Origin: Anaerolineales bacterium | Lineage (GTDB): Bacteria; Chloroflexota; Anaerolineae; 4572-78; J111 | DNA: 26,578 nt | Direction: 5' to 3' | Assembly: GCA_020634935.1 (NCBI GenBank) | Contig: JACKAT010000072.1 | Span: forward strand, 1-26,578 | Part shown: positions 14,943 through 22,915 of the stretch, piece by piece | How positions within the stretch are numbered: position 1 is the first letter of the stretch | Layout of the letters: each line of letters opens with the position of its first letter | Position numbers and translations under genes: made by a program | Notes under the pieces: model-generated | What the model saw: the letters and a program-made list of their open reading frames with translations, nothing else | Database searches by the model: none | Told to the model about the DNA's origin: nothing

Positions 14943-14971
14943 AGTCGCGTTTATCAAATTAAAGGGATTTT

Positions 14972-16186
14972 ATGAGGTCGTCAATGAATACTAAAAATAT
15001 GTTAAATAAGGTTCCCCAAGTAACTATTTTCTTCTGGATTATCAAAGTCTTATGCACGACGATTGGAGAGACAGCATCTGATTTTCTCAATGTTAATTTA
15101 AATTTTGGTCTATATGGCACATCCGTTGTTATGGGAGTAATTCTGGCAGTAGTTCTCTTTTTCCAATTTAGAGCCAAGAAATATATCCCCGGTCTTTATT
15201 GGTTGTCCGTTGTGTTAATCAGTGTGTTTGGGACATTAATAACCGATATTTTGACAGATAACTTGGATTTTCCTCTGGAAGCAAGCACCATCCTTTTTAG
15301 CGCGGCTTTGGCCGCCACCTTTGCCATTTGGTATTCACAAGAAGGCACCATTTCCATTCATTCGATTTACACAACGCGCCGAGAGGCTTTTTACTGGCTG
15401 GCTATTCTTTTCACCTTTGCTTTAGGGACAGCGGCGGGTGACTTGATGGCCGAGGGGTTGAGTTTGGGTTATTTGGTAACAGGGCTGATAGTTTTGGCGA
15501 TGATCGTCACCGTGATCGTGGCCTGGCGTCTCGGTTTGGATGAAAATCTATCGTTCTGGATCGCCTATATTTTGACCCGCCCTTTGGGGGCGTCCATTGG
15601 GGATTACCTCTCTCAAGACCCCTCAAATGGGGGTTTGGGGTTGGGTGCGGCCCTCACCAGCGCCATCTTTCTCGTCGCCATCCTGGCGGTTGTGACCTAC
15701 TTGACCGTTACAAAGTATGATTTTGATGCAACGTCTGAACCCGTTATGGTTGAAGCCAAAAGCGGGCAGGCTCCTTTGATTTGGAGGCAAGTGGTTGGCG
15801 TGGTTATGGTCCTGTTGGTTCTATCTGTCGGGGGCTATTACTGGCGTTCAACCCAGCTTTCGATGATAGAAACAGCTCATGCTTCATCGGTTACGCCTTT
15901 AGGTGATCTGTCGAATTTCCGGCAGATCACGACAGACACGCAAAATTTTGTTCAGGCCAATGACCTGGCGGGTGCCAGAACACGCATCACCGACTTGGAA
16001 ACCGCCTGGGATAACGCCCAACCCACCTTGAAGCCCATGAATCCGGCTAAATGGTCTACAATGGATGGCGATATTGACGGTGCGTTAAAGTGTCTGCGCG
16101 CCAGTCAACCTCACCTCACAGAATGTGCTACGCCGTTGCAAACGCTACTTAATGAAATCGATTCCCTTGACCCTCAAAATGGCTAA
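14972..16186 (+). CDS. Four-repeat DUF347 (COG4705-like) membrane protein with extra C-terminal domain
   Basis: A 404-aa protein with four copies of the DUF347 repeat: FFWIIKVLCTTIGETASDFL, YWLSVVLISVFGTLITDIL, FYWLAILFTFALGTAAGDLM and FWIAYILTRPLGASIGDYL. Each carries an aromatic pair, a Gly and a conserved Asp, so the four Asp residues probably line a common site. Eight or nine membrane helices occupy residues about 15-260. A ninth or tenth helix (about 270-290) leads to a soluble C-terminal region of about 110 residues with two Cys. Members of this family are thought to be membrane transport proteins, with unproven substrate. The ATG follows AAGGGA. A second ATG four codons in is also plausible. 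The gene lies between the two permeases. Confidence 0.9.
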   Translation: MRSSMNTKNMLNKVPQVTIFFWIIKVLCTTIGETASDFLNVNLNFGLYGTSVVMGVILAVVLFFQFRAKKYIPGLYWLSVVLISVFGTLITDILTDNLDFPLEASTILFSAALAATFAIWYSQEGTISIHSIYTTRREAFYWLAILFTFALGTAAGDLMAEGLSLGYLVTGLIVLAMIVTVIVAWRLGLDENLSFWIAYILTRPLGASIGDYLSQDPSNGGLGLGAALTSAIFLVAILAVVTYLTVTKYDFDATSEPVMVEAKSGQAPLIWRQVVGVVMVLLVLSVGGYYWRSTQLSMIETAHASSVTPLGDLSNFRQITTDTQNFVQANDLAGARTRITDLETAWDNAQPTLKPMNPAKWSTMDGDIDGALKCLRASQPHLTECATPLQTLLNEIDSLDPQNG

Positions 16187-16199
16187 TAGGAGCGACTGA

Positions 16200-17213
16200 A
16201 TGACAACCGCCGAATTATCAACAATTCCCCAACTCACCGTTCAAAAACCTGGTTGGGGCCATATCCTGAGCGTTATCGCCCGTAAAGAAATGACCGATGC
16301 CTTTCGCAACCGTTTGTTTGTGGTTGCGCTGATGATGCTGGTCGGCTTAACCTTGATCGCCATCAGTCTGGGAGCCGTCACCGTTCACCAGCGGGTAGCC
16401 GAATACCAACAATCGGTGCAAGTATTGCAGAATTTGGGCCGCACCAATATCCCGCCGATGCCGCCGCTCAATCCCATCGCCGTATCCAAAAACTTTATCA
16501 ACTACCTGGCCATGGTGGGCGCGCTGCTGGCGATGATTTTAGGCTTCACGAGCATCAACAAAGAGCGCCAGGCCGGCACGCTCAACCTGATCCTCTCCCG
16601 TCCGGTCTACCGGGATCAACTGCTTAGCGGCAAAATGCTGGGCAATGCCGTCTTGCTGGCTCTACTCATGGGGGCCGTCGGCTTGGTGACATGGCTGGCA
16701 CTCATCGTTATTGGCGGGGTTAGCCTAACCAGCGATCAACTCATCAAGCTAGCCCTGACGATGGGCATGTCGTGGCTGTACCTGCTCACCTTCTTCCTGC
16801 TGGCGATGTTTTTTAGCCTGTTGGTGCGTCAGGGCAATCAGGCCCTGCTGCTCACCGTGATTGTCTGGCTGGTCTTTGCCTTCATCTTCCCCCAAATCGG
16901 CGATACGATGGACCTGGACAACCAAATCCCCGGCGGCTTCTTTGCCTCGCTGGGGCTGGATCGAGCCGGGGAACAGGCGGCGCTGGCCAAGTTCAAATGG
17001 TATGAAACCGTGCGCGACGGCGTCGAGGAACTGTCGCCGACCAAGCATTATGAGCGCATCAGCTTTGCCCTGCTAGGCATCAAAAAAGAGTTTGCCGACA
17101 ACACCTGGCAGGAAGTTCTCAATCTAAAAACCGTTAATTTGGTAGGGTTACTGGTACCGATTGTGTTGTTAACCAGTGCTTCTTATGCGGTCTTTCTGCG
17201 CCAGGAATCGTGA
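16200..17213 (+). CDS. ABC-2 type permease, second paralogue
   Basis: A 337-aa membrane protein and paralogue of the 13113 product. It shares ARKEMTDAFRNRLF near residue 27, a similar loop with PPMPPLNP, and LILSRPVYRDQLLSGKMLGN. About six membrane helices are visible. It has an N-terminal extension of about 20 residues and a longer extracytoplasmic or cytoplasmic segment after helix 5 (about 235-300), which the first permease has in a different form. The two permeases could pair as a heterodimer with the single ATPase at 12376. This is inferred from gene count and position. A TAGGAG ribosome binding site lies about 9 bases before the ATG, and only 13 bases separate it from the DUF347 gene. 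Confidence 0.92.
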   Translation: MTTAELSTIPQLTVQKPGWGHILSVIARKEMTDAFRNRLFVVALMMLVGLTLIAISLGAVTVHQRVAEYQQSVQVLQNLGRTNIPPMPPLNPIAVSKNFINYLAMVGALLAMILGFTSINKERQAGTLNLILSRPVYRDQLLSGKMLGNAVLLALLMGAVGLVTWLALIVIGGVSLTSDQLIKLALTMGMSWLYLLTFFLLAMFFSLLVRQGNQALLLTVIVWLVFAFIFPQIGDTMDLDNQIPGGFFASLGLDRAGEQAALAKFKWYETVRDGVEELSPTKHYERISFALLGIKKEFADNTWQEVLNLKTVNLVGLLVPIVLLTSASYAVFLRQES

Positions 17214-17238
17214 CCTATAACCGGCGAAGATGGAGATT

Positions 17239-17273
17239 AAGTAACGGTCACACTTGGAATTGCGTAAGTTCTG
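17239..17273. repeat. Degenerate right half of a MITE A/B element
   Basis: AAGTAACGGTCAC then TTGGAA and TGCGTAAGTTCTG match the right-hand inner and outer arms of the elements at 11953 and 21239. No left half is seen. A separate small hairpin (CTGCCA...TGGCAG, 17283-17302) follows. Confidence 0.5.
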
Positions 17274-17332
17274 CCTAAACATCTGCCAACCAGGAATGGC
17301 AGGTTCAATCAGAAAAACATGGACGAGCTAAC

Positions 17333-18373
17333 ATGATAGTTAAGAAGTTATTTATTCTCATCAACCTGATTATATTCGCCGGATTGTGGCTGGTTGCTTG
17401 TACTTACAATCTAGCCGATCCGATGTCTAGTGGTGCAGCCTTGGCCGAGACGGAAACGTCCACGCCCGTCGTGTCTTCTACGGTAACCTCAACCACGATC
17501 TCAGATATGCCGGCAGAAGCAATCCCGGCCACATCGCCAACGACCATCTTTGTGATTGTCATGGAGAACACCAACTGGTCGGAAATCAAGGGCAGCGATG
17601 AGGCCCCCTATCTCAACAACGTACTTTTACCTATAGCCGCGCACGCCGAGGAATATTACAATGCACCCGGTGTGCATCCCAGCGAGCCAAATTACCTCTG
17701 GCTAGAGGCGGGAACTGATTTCGGTATTGCTAATGACGCCAACCCTGACGCCAACCATCAGAGCAGTTCGATGCATCTTGTGACGTTGCTAGACCAAAAG
17801 GGTATCTCGTGGAAGAGCTATCAAGAAGATATCAGCGGCACCGATTGCCCCCTAACGGCTACCGGACTGTACGCCCCCAAGCACAACCCGATGGTCTATT
17901 TTGATGATGTAACCGATACCAACAACCCTAAGTCGCCCGTCTGTATTGCGCATGTGCGTCCTCTATCAGAAATGCGTAGGGATCTGCAAAATAACACAGT
18001 CGCACAGTACAATTTTATTGTGCCAAACTTATGCAACGATATGCACGGTAACGTACGCTGTCTATTATCAAATCGGATTCAAAACGGCGATGATTGGTTA
18101 GCCAATAACATCCCCCCTATTCTTAACTCACCCACATACACCAATGGTGGGGTGTTGTTCATCACCTGGGACGAAGCCCGCGGCGGAAGCGATGGGCCAA
18201 TCGGGCTGCTGGTACTGTCTCCCAAGGCAAAGGGAGGCGGTTACTCGAACACGATTCACTATACCCATAGCTCTTTACTGCGCACGATTCAAGAACTCTT
18301 TGGTGTAACACCACTCTTAGGAGATGCGGCCCAGGCCACCAATCTAAGCGATCTATTCGCTACCTTTCCCTAA
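17333..18373 (+). CDS. Phosphoesterase-family lipoprotein
   Basis: A 346-aa exported lipoprotein: signal peptide with lipobox LVAC (Cys23), a Thr/Ser-rich linker to about residue 65, then a phosphoesterase core of the acid-phosphatase/phospholipase-C-like family (FVIVMENTNWSEIKG, PSEPNYLWLEAG, YNFIVPNLCNDMHG, FITWDEARGGSD, VLSPKAKGGGY). The motif order FVIVMEN ... PNLCNDMHG ... TWDE matches the metal-binding and catalytic positions of that family. It is therefore probably a surface-tethered phosphatase. The substrate is unknown. Only a weak ribosome binding site precedes the ATG. It is followed by a second lipoprotein gene after 47 bases. Confidence 0.9.
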   Translation: MIVKKLFILINLIIFAGLWLVACTYNLADPMSSGAALAETETSTPVVSSTVTSTTISDMPAEAIPATSPTTIFVIVMENTNWSEIKGSDEAPYLNNVLLPIAAHAEEYYNAPGVHPSEPNYLWLEAGTDFGIANDANPDANHQSSSMHLVTLLDQKGISWKSYQEDISGTDCPLTATGLYAPKHNPMVYFDDVTDTNNPKSPVCIAHVRPLSEMRRDLQNNTVAQYNFIVPNLCNDMHGNVRCLLSNRIQNGDDWLANNIPPILNSPTYTNGGVLFITWDEARGGSDGPIGLLVLSPKAKGGGYSNTIHYTHSSLLRTIQELFGVTPLLGDAAQATNLSDLFATFP

Positions 18374-18420
18374 ACAAATTCATCACAACAATCAATAAAT
18401 CACCTTACAGGAGCAAAATC

Positions 18421-19107
18421 ATGTCTCAAAAGTTTCTTTTTCTACTCATCTCTGTTGTTTTAAGTTCATGGCTACTGACAGCCTGTGGCGGCGCGGCCCC
18501 GGCTCAGTCGGTTCAGGCGGCCAATAATGGCGGCAGCCAGGCCACAGTCGCAGCCAGCGGCCCCGATACCGACGGCGACAGCATTCCCGACAGAGCCGAA
18601 GCGACGCTAGGCACCGACCCCAATAACAATGATACCGATGGCGACGGTCAGAACGACCTGGCCGATGCCCAGCCTATGCTGGCCGAAAATCCTATTAAAG
18701 AAGCTAGTACAACGGTCGGCTTCACCATAACCAGCATCTTGGTGGAAAACAATGTCAACCCGACCGGCGGTGATGCGCCTGACCATTTGGAATTAACCTT
18801 GTCTAGCCAGAGCACTACCGATTTAACCGATTTTGACGTATACTATACTATCAAGGACCTCACCACGAATGACACGCAGGCATACTATCGCCCCTTGCCC
18901 GGCTTTAGTCTGAAACCGGGTGAGTCTAAAGCGTTACACTTTGACAATACCGGCCAACCAGACCACTTCAGCGTCAACCCCCATAGCATGTTTTACACCG
19001 ACCCTAACCAACTACAAGTTGAGGCCACACTGCACGCGAAAGGCTTTGCTCCGCAAACCGCTAGCGTTAAAAAAGACGCCAGCGACGCCGAAACCGGCAC
19101 CGATTGA
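18421..19107 (+). CDS. Lipoprotein with thrombospondin type 3-like calcium-binding repeats
   Basis: A 228-aa lipoprotein: signal peptide ending in LTAC (Cys22), a Gly/Ala-rich linker, then two Asp-rich calcium-binding repeats (DTDGDSIPDRAE and NDTDGDGQNDLAD, about residues 43-75). The C-terminal part (about 95-210) is a beta-sandwich-like region of the kind seen in bacterial adhesins, with VENNVNPTGGDAPDHLELTL. It is probably displayed on the cell surface and held rigid by Ca2+. An AGGAG ribosome binding site sits 8 bases before the ATG. A GC-rich hairpin separates it from the response regulator. Confidence 0.88.
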   Translation: MSQKFLFLLISVVLSSWLLTACGGAAPAQSVQAANNGGSQATVAASGPDTDGDSIPDRAEATLGTDPNNNDTDGDGQNDLADAQPMLAENPIKEASTTVGFTITSILVENNVNPTGGDAPDHLELTLSSQSTTDLTDFDVYYTIKDLTTNDTQAYYRPLPGFSLKPGESKALHFDNTGQPDHFSVNPHSMFYTDPNQLQVEATLHAKGFAPQTASVKKDASDAETGTD

Positions 19108-19114
19108 TGAACCC

Positions 19115-19151
19115 GATCGGTCGGTGGGGCTGGCCGGCCCCACCACCGATC
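19115..19151 (+). terminator. Strong GC hairpin between lipoprotein and response regulator genes
   Basis: GATCGGTCGGTGGGGC (19115-19130) pairs with GCCCCACCACCGATC (19137-19151) over almost every position, with loop TGGCCG. No T-run follows, so it may attenuate or stabilise rather than fully terminate. Confidence 0.45.
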
Positions 19152-19172
19152 ACTTCCCTACAGGAGATCCTG

Positions 19173-19859
19173 ATGCGCGTTCTTGTTGTTGAAGATGAAC
19201 CCCGTATGGCGGCGCTAATTCGTCAAGGCTTGGAAGAGGAAGCTTACGCCGTTGATGTGGTAGACAACGGTCTTGAGGTTTTGGCCTGGGTCGATAGCGC
19301 CGTCTATAACCTTGTTGTGCTGGATATTATGCTGCCCGGCCTGGATGGACTGGCCGTGTGCCGGGATCTGCGGGCCAGAGGCTACACCGCGCCGATCTTG
19401 ATGCTGACTGCCCGCGACGCCATCAACGATCGGGTGGTCGGGCTGGATGCCGGAGCCGATGATTACCTGGTTAAGCCCTTTGCCATCGAGGAATTGACGG
19501 CCCGTTTGCGGGCGCTGGCCCGGCGTGAAGGCCCCAGCAAAACACCCGAATTGCAAGTGGGTGATTTGGTGCTGGACACCGCCACCAAACGCGCCAGTCG
19601 AGGCGGCAAGCCCATCGAAACCTTGACCTCCAAAGAGTACATTCTTTTGGAAACCCTGATGCGCCACCCCGACCAGGTGCTGAGCCGCGATCAGATTATT
19701 GACCACGTTTGGAATATGGAGTTTGAATCCGGCTCAAAGCTCATTGAGGTTTACATTTCCTCGCTGCGTAAAAAAATAGATGCGGGCCATGACCATAAGC
19801 TCATCCAGACCGTGCGCGGCTTGGGCTATCGGATCAGCGATAATGAATCGCTTTCATAG
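19173..19859 (+). CDS. OmpR/PhoB-family response regulator
   Basis: A 228-aa regulator. The receiver domain (residues 1 to about 115) has the acidic pair EDE near the start, phospho-acceptor Asp51 in VLDIMLPG, a Thr in MLTARDA, and Lys101 in LVKPF. The winged-helix DNA-binding domain (about 130-225) has LTSKEYILLETLMRHPDQVL and IEVYISSLRKKID, then TVRGLGYRI. The start at 19173 is chosen because the family begins MRVLVVEDE and CAGGAG lies 7 bases before it. An upstream ATG would include the hairpin. The stop overlaps the kinase start by 17 bases, so the two are coupled. It is the likely activator or repressor of the nearby PepSY gene. Confidence 0.95.
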   Translation: MRVLVVEDEPRMAALIRQGLEEEAYAVDVVDNGLEVLAWVDSAVYNLVVLDIMLPGLDGLAVCRDLRARGYTAPILMLTARDAINDRVVGLDAGADDYLVKPFAIEELTARLRALARREGPSKTPELQVGDLVLDTATKRASRGGKPIETLTSKEYILLETLMRHPDQVLSRDQIIDHVWNMEFESGSKLIEVYISSLRKKIDAGHDHKLIQTVRGLGYRISDNESLS

Positions 19860-21225
19860 CCTGCGCGTTCGCCTGGTCTTGTGGACCGTTGCTCTGGAAG
19901 CTGTGCTGCTGTTGATATTTGCAGTCGTGTTGATCACCGTTTTGCGTAACAACCAAAATCAGAAAATTGAGGAAACCTTGCGTTTAAGCGCAACCCAGTT
20001 AAATGCCGTGGTCGATGTAAGGGGGAGCGACTATTACGCCGATGTCGCTGAAACCGCCGATTTACGAGGGCGGGGGGTGTTAGCCTGGATCCTAACCCCG
20101 CAAGGAACCATCGGCCTCATGGTGGGCGAAGCGGAAAATTATCCAATCCCCATCGCCTTGCCGCCCCCGGAGCAGTTAGGAGACGGTGAATTGGTTAATG
20201 GCGAGCCGGTGCGCCTGTTGGTCACACCTTTACAAGAAGGCAATCGCATCTTGGGAACCGTGGTGGTAGCCCTATCCTTGCGCGAAAGCCAGACCTTTCT
20301 CAATCAAATCTTCCTCAGTCTGGCGATTGCCATCCCCATTGTGTTGCTTCTGTCGGCTGGCGGCGGCCTATTCTTGGCCAACCGCGCTCTGGCTCCGGTG
20401 GCGGCGATGACGACCACCGCCCAGCAGATTAGCGCCGACGACCTCAGCCAGCGACTGGCATTTGACCTGCCTAATGATGAAATTGGCCGCCTGGCCCACA
20501 CCTTCAATGCCATGCTCGATCGGCTCGATCGCGCCTTTCAACGCGAACGCCAATTCACCGCCGATGCCTCGCACGAATTGCGGACTCCGCTCGGATTGCT
20601 CAAAACGCAGTTGAGCCTGGCCCGCTCTCGCCCCCGCGACACGGCCACCCTGCTGCAAATGATGACTGATATGGAAGGTGATGTAGATCGCATGACCCAT
20701 TTAGTTGAACAGATGCTGATCCTGGCCCGAGTTGAACAGGGCGAAGCTGTCAAGTTTGCGCCGGTTGCCCTGGATACATTGCTGAACGAGCTTACTCAGC
20801 AGTTGCAGCCCAAAGCCCAAGAGCGACAACTGACCCTGACGCTGGAATATCCGCCCCATATCAACTTGCAGACCACCGGTAATGCCTCGCAGCTACAGCA
20901 GGTGTTTTCCAATCTACTGGATAACGCGCTCAAATTTACCCCCGTTGGGGGGCAGGTAGAAGTTAGCCTTAACCGCGACTGGCAGCAGATCATCGCCACC
21001 GTGACCGACAACGGTCCCGGCATTCCCCCGGAAAATCTGCCCCACCTATTTAACCGATTCTACCGGGTAGACAGCGCCCGCACTCGGACGGCCGGCGGCT
21101 TTGGCCTGGGCCTGGCCATCACCCGTGAAATAGTGCGCCTGCATGGCGGTACAATTGACGTGCAAAGTCAATCGGGCCAGGGAACAACGTTTACCGTAGG
21201 TCTGCCCGCTCGGCCAGGACAATGA
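19843..21225 (+). CDS. Sensor histidine kinase
   Basis: A 460-aa kinase with two membrane helices (about residues 12-35 and 150-180) flanking an extracytoplasmic sensor loop of about 115 residues, then a HAMP linker (residues about 180-235). The H-box is DASHELRTPLG (His244), the N-box NLLDNALKFTP, the G1-box DNGPGIPP, and the G2-box GGFGLGLAI. This order is typical of OmpR-type partner kinases of the BaeS/CpxA/QseC class. The start at 19843 overlaps the regulator's end, as in coupled two-component systems. The sensed signal is unknown. The adjacent lipoproteins and exporter suggest an envelope-related signal. Confidence 0.95.
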   Translation: MNRFHSLRVRLVLWTVALEAVLLLIFAVVLITVLRNNQNQKIEETLRLSATQLNAVVDVRGSDYYADVAETADLRGRGVLAWILTPQGTIGLMVGEAENYPIPIALPPPEQLGDGELVNGEPVRLLVTPLQEGNRILGTVVVALSLRESQTFLNQIFLSLAIAIPIVLLLSAGGGLFLANRALAPVAAMTTTAQQISADDLSQRLAFDLPNDEIGRLAHTFNAMLDRLDRAFQRERQFTADASHELRTPLGLLKTQLSLARSRPRDTATLLQMMTDMEGDVDRMTHLVEQMLILARVEQGEAVKFAPVALDTLLNELTQQLQPKAQERQLTLTLEYPPHINLQTTGNASQLQQVFSNLLDNALKFTPVGGQVEVSLNRDWQQIIATVTDNGPGIPPENLPHLFNRFYRVDSARTRTAGGFGLGLAITREIVRLHGGTIDVQSQSGQGTTFTVGLPARPGQ

Positions 21226-21238
21226 AAATCATTACTCT

Positions 21239-21370
21239 TAGGACTTACGCAGTTGGGTGTAGCAAACCCGGTGACAGTCACTTTTTGCTGAAAATGAACG
21301 TCCGTTTAGTCCAAACAAGTCAATTTATCACGCCTAAGTGACTGTCACCTTTTGAACTGCGTAACTCATA
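21239..21370. mobile_element. MITE-like element B, 132 bp, 5-bp target duplication
   Basis: Terminal repeats TAGGACTTACGCA and TGCGTAACTCATA pair over 11 of 13 positions and are flanked by direct repeat ACTCT (21234-21238 and 21371-21375). Inside, GGTGACAGTCACTT (21270) and AAGTGACTGTCACC (21336) form a perfect inverted pair, as in element A. The centre shares GTCCAAACA with element A. Confidence 0.75.
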
Positions 21371-21386
21371 ACTCTATGAATTTTTT

Positions 21387-21430
21387 CTTCATCTTCGCTT
21401 CATGCCATTTTCATGGCGACGCGATAGACT
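21387..21430 (+). promoter_or_regulatory. Three 11-bp-spaced direct repeats plus candidate -10 upstream of PepSY gene
   Basis: CTTCAT at 21387, CTTCAT at 21398 and TTTCAT at 21409 are in perfect 11-bp register. Such tandem half-sites one helical turn apart are typical of OmpR-type regulators (PmrA and QseB use CTTAAT-like boxes in this spacing). TAGACT at 21425 could be the -10 box. Binding by the regulator at 19173 is inferred. Confidence 0.5.
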
Positions 21431-21498
21431 GCGGTTGTACGAGGGAAAAGTTCTCTCGACTACCCATAATTTCTTAAATCAAAAAGGAGCGCAACTAT

Positions 21499-22002
21499 AT
21501 GAAAATCAACAAGTTTATCTTTATCGTGATCATCCTGTTAGGGTTGTTACTCGGCGGGCTGGGGGCGGGGGTCTTGTTAAGCCAGCCGCCGCAGTCGGCC
21601 AACGCCGCGCCGTCGACTCAGGATAATGCCGCCTGCGCCGATGATGATAATGTGGAGCATGAAGCGGAAGGTAACGTCGATGAAGACGATGACGGCGGTG
21701 AAGTCGATAAATGTGCCGATAATGAAGCTGACGACGGGAACGAAACCGATGAGGCTAACGAGGTTGATGAAACCGACGAAACCACAGCTTCTCCTGATCA
21801 AATGGGCATCACCTCCGAAGAAGCTCAGGCCGCGGCCGAAGCTGCCAATCCCGGAACCAAAACGCTGGCCGTTGAAATTGACCATATGGATGAGAACGGC
21901 GGCGCCTTGATTTATGAGGTCGAACTGGACAACGGCATCGACGTTAAAGTGGACGCCAATGACGGCTCTATCCTCGGAACCGATGTGCGGGACGCTAACT
22001 AA
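21499..22002 (+). CDS. PepSY-domain protein with acidic linker
   Basis: A 167-aa exported protein: signal peptide or anchor helix (residues 5-25, FIFIVIILLGLLLGGLGAG), an acidic, low-complexity linker (about 45-100, rich in Asp, Glu and Gly), then one PepSY domain at the C-terminus (ITSEEAQAAAEAANPGTK, with ALIYEVELDNGIDVKVDAND). PepSY domains are thought to bind or inhibit peptidases and are often found beside two-component systems. An AAGGAG lies 9 bases before the ATG. The gene follows the histidine kinase after a MITE-like insertion and a promoter region of its own. Its two Cys residues in the linker are notable. Confidence 0.9.
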   Translation: MKINKFIFIVIILLGLLLGGLGAGVLLSQPPQSANAAPSTQDNAACADDDNVEHEAEGNVDEDDDGGEVDKCADNEADDGNETDEANEVDETDETTASPDQMGITSEEAQAAAEAANPGTKTLAVEIDHMDENGGALIYEVELDNGIDVKVDANDGSILGTDVRDAN

Positions 22003-22035
22003 CTAGCTTGTCCATCCCATAATCAAAGTGATCGA

Positions 22036-22068
22036 TAAGGGAAGCTGACTCAGCTTCCCTTATTTTTT
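22036..22068 (+). terminator. Intrinsic terminator after the PepSY gene
   Basis: TAAGGGAAGCTGA and TCAGCTTCCCTTA form a 13-bp perfect palindromic stem around a single C (22036-22062), followed by six T residues. It closes the transporter/two-component/PepSY block. Confidence 0.9.
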
Positions 22069-22098
22069 ATAATAAATGCGGCCGGCCGGTCATTGAAT

Positions 22099-22126
22099 TT
22101 GACCAAATGCGGACTTGGGCAATAAT
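22099..22126 (+). promoter_or_regulatory. Candidate promoter of the 22178 acetyltransferase gene
   Basis: TTGACC (22099-22104) and AATAAT (22121-22126) are 16 bases apart and match sigma-70-type boxes at five of six positions each. It follows the terminator directly and precedes the start by 51 bases. Confidence 0.5.
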
Positions 22127-22177
22127 GGTGGGATAAGCAAACCCCGCACAAAATAGACAGGAGACCAACCAATCGAT

Positions 22178-22915
22178 ATGTCAGAGCAACCCTACAATCA
22201 TCTTAACCAACCCATCGGCCACCCCCTACCGAACTGGACGCCGCCGCCGCTGCCGCCCTACGAACCATTGACGGGCCGCCACTGCCGGCTGGAACCGTTG
22301 ACGGCGGCCCGTCACGCAGCGGATCTATTCGCAGCCTACAGCCAAGACACCGAGGGCCGGCTGTGGACTTATCTACCTTACGGCCCTTTCGCCTCAGCCG
22401 ATGATTATGCGGCTTGGGTGAACAGCGTCATCCCCAGCCGCGATCCCCTCTTTTACGCCATCATTGATCTCAAAACCGGCCAAGCGGCCGGCATCGCCAG
22501 TTATCTGCGCATCAGCCCGGCTATCGGCTCGATTGAAGTGGGGCATATCAACTACGCCCCCGCTTTGCAGCGCACACCCGCCGCCACCGAAGCGATGTAT
22601 TTAATGATGGACCACGTTTTCGCCCTGGGCTACCGCCGCTATGAGTGGAAATGCGATGCCCTGAACGCGCCCTCGCGGAGGGCGGCCCAACGGCTTGGGT
22701 TTTCGTTTGAGAGTATCTTCCGCCAAGCTACCATTTACAAGGCCCGCAATCGCGATACGGCCTGGTTCGCCGTCATCGATCAGGAGTGGCCGGCGCTGAA
22801 AGCCGCGTTTGAACAGTGGCTCGATCCGGCCAACTTCGACGCCGAGGGCGGCCAGCGACAGCGGTTAAGCGATTTGACCGGCCCGCTGCTGTATCAGTCC
22901 GACTCCCTCACTTAG
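22178..22915 (+). CDS. GNAT N-acetyltransferase, RimJ/RimL type
   Basis: A 245-aa protein. After a Pro-rich N-terminus (PNWTPPPLPPYEPLTGRHC), the GNAT core shows LEPLTAARHAADLF, FYAIIDLKTGQAAG (strand 4), SIEVGHINYAPALQRTPAATE (the acetyl-CoA-binding loop, with Gln-Arg-Thr in place of Q/RxxG), and KCDALNAPSRRAAQRLGFSFE near the end. It is most like the RimJ/RimL acetyltransferases that modify protein N-termini or small amines. Substrate unknown. The AGGAG lies 14 bases before the ATG, longer than usual. Its stop TAG shares bases with the stop TAA of the convergent gene. Confidence 0.9.
   Translation: MSEQPYNHLNQPIGHPLPNWTPPPLPPYEPLTGRHCRLEPLTAARHAADLFAAYSQDTEGRLWTYLPYGPFASADDYAAWVNSVIPSRDPLFYAIIDLKTGQAAGIASYLRISPAIGSIEVGHINYAPALQRTPAATEAMYLMMDHVFALGYRRYEWKCDALNAPSRRAAQRLGFSFESIFRQATIYKARNRDTAWFAVIDQEWPALKAAFEQWLDPANFDAEGGQRQRLSDLTGPLLYQSDSLT

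Noticed and set aside
19104..19172. Longer start of the response regulator gene
   Set aside because: The extra codons read through a GC hairpin and lack the family's start. MRVLVVEDE with CAGGAG fits better.
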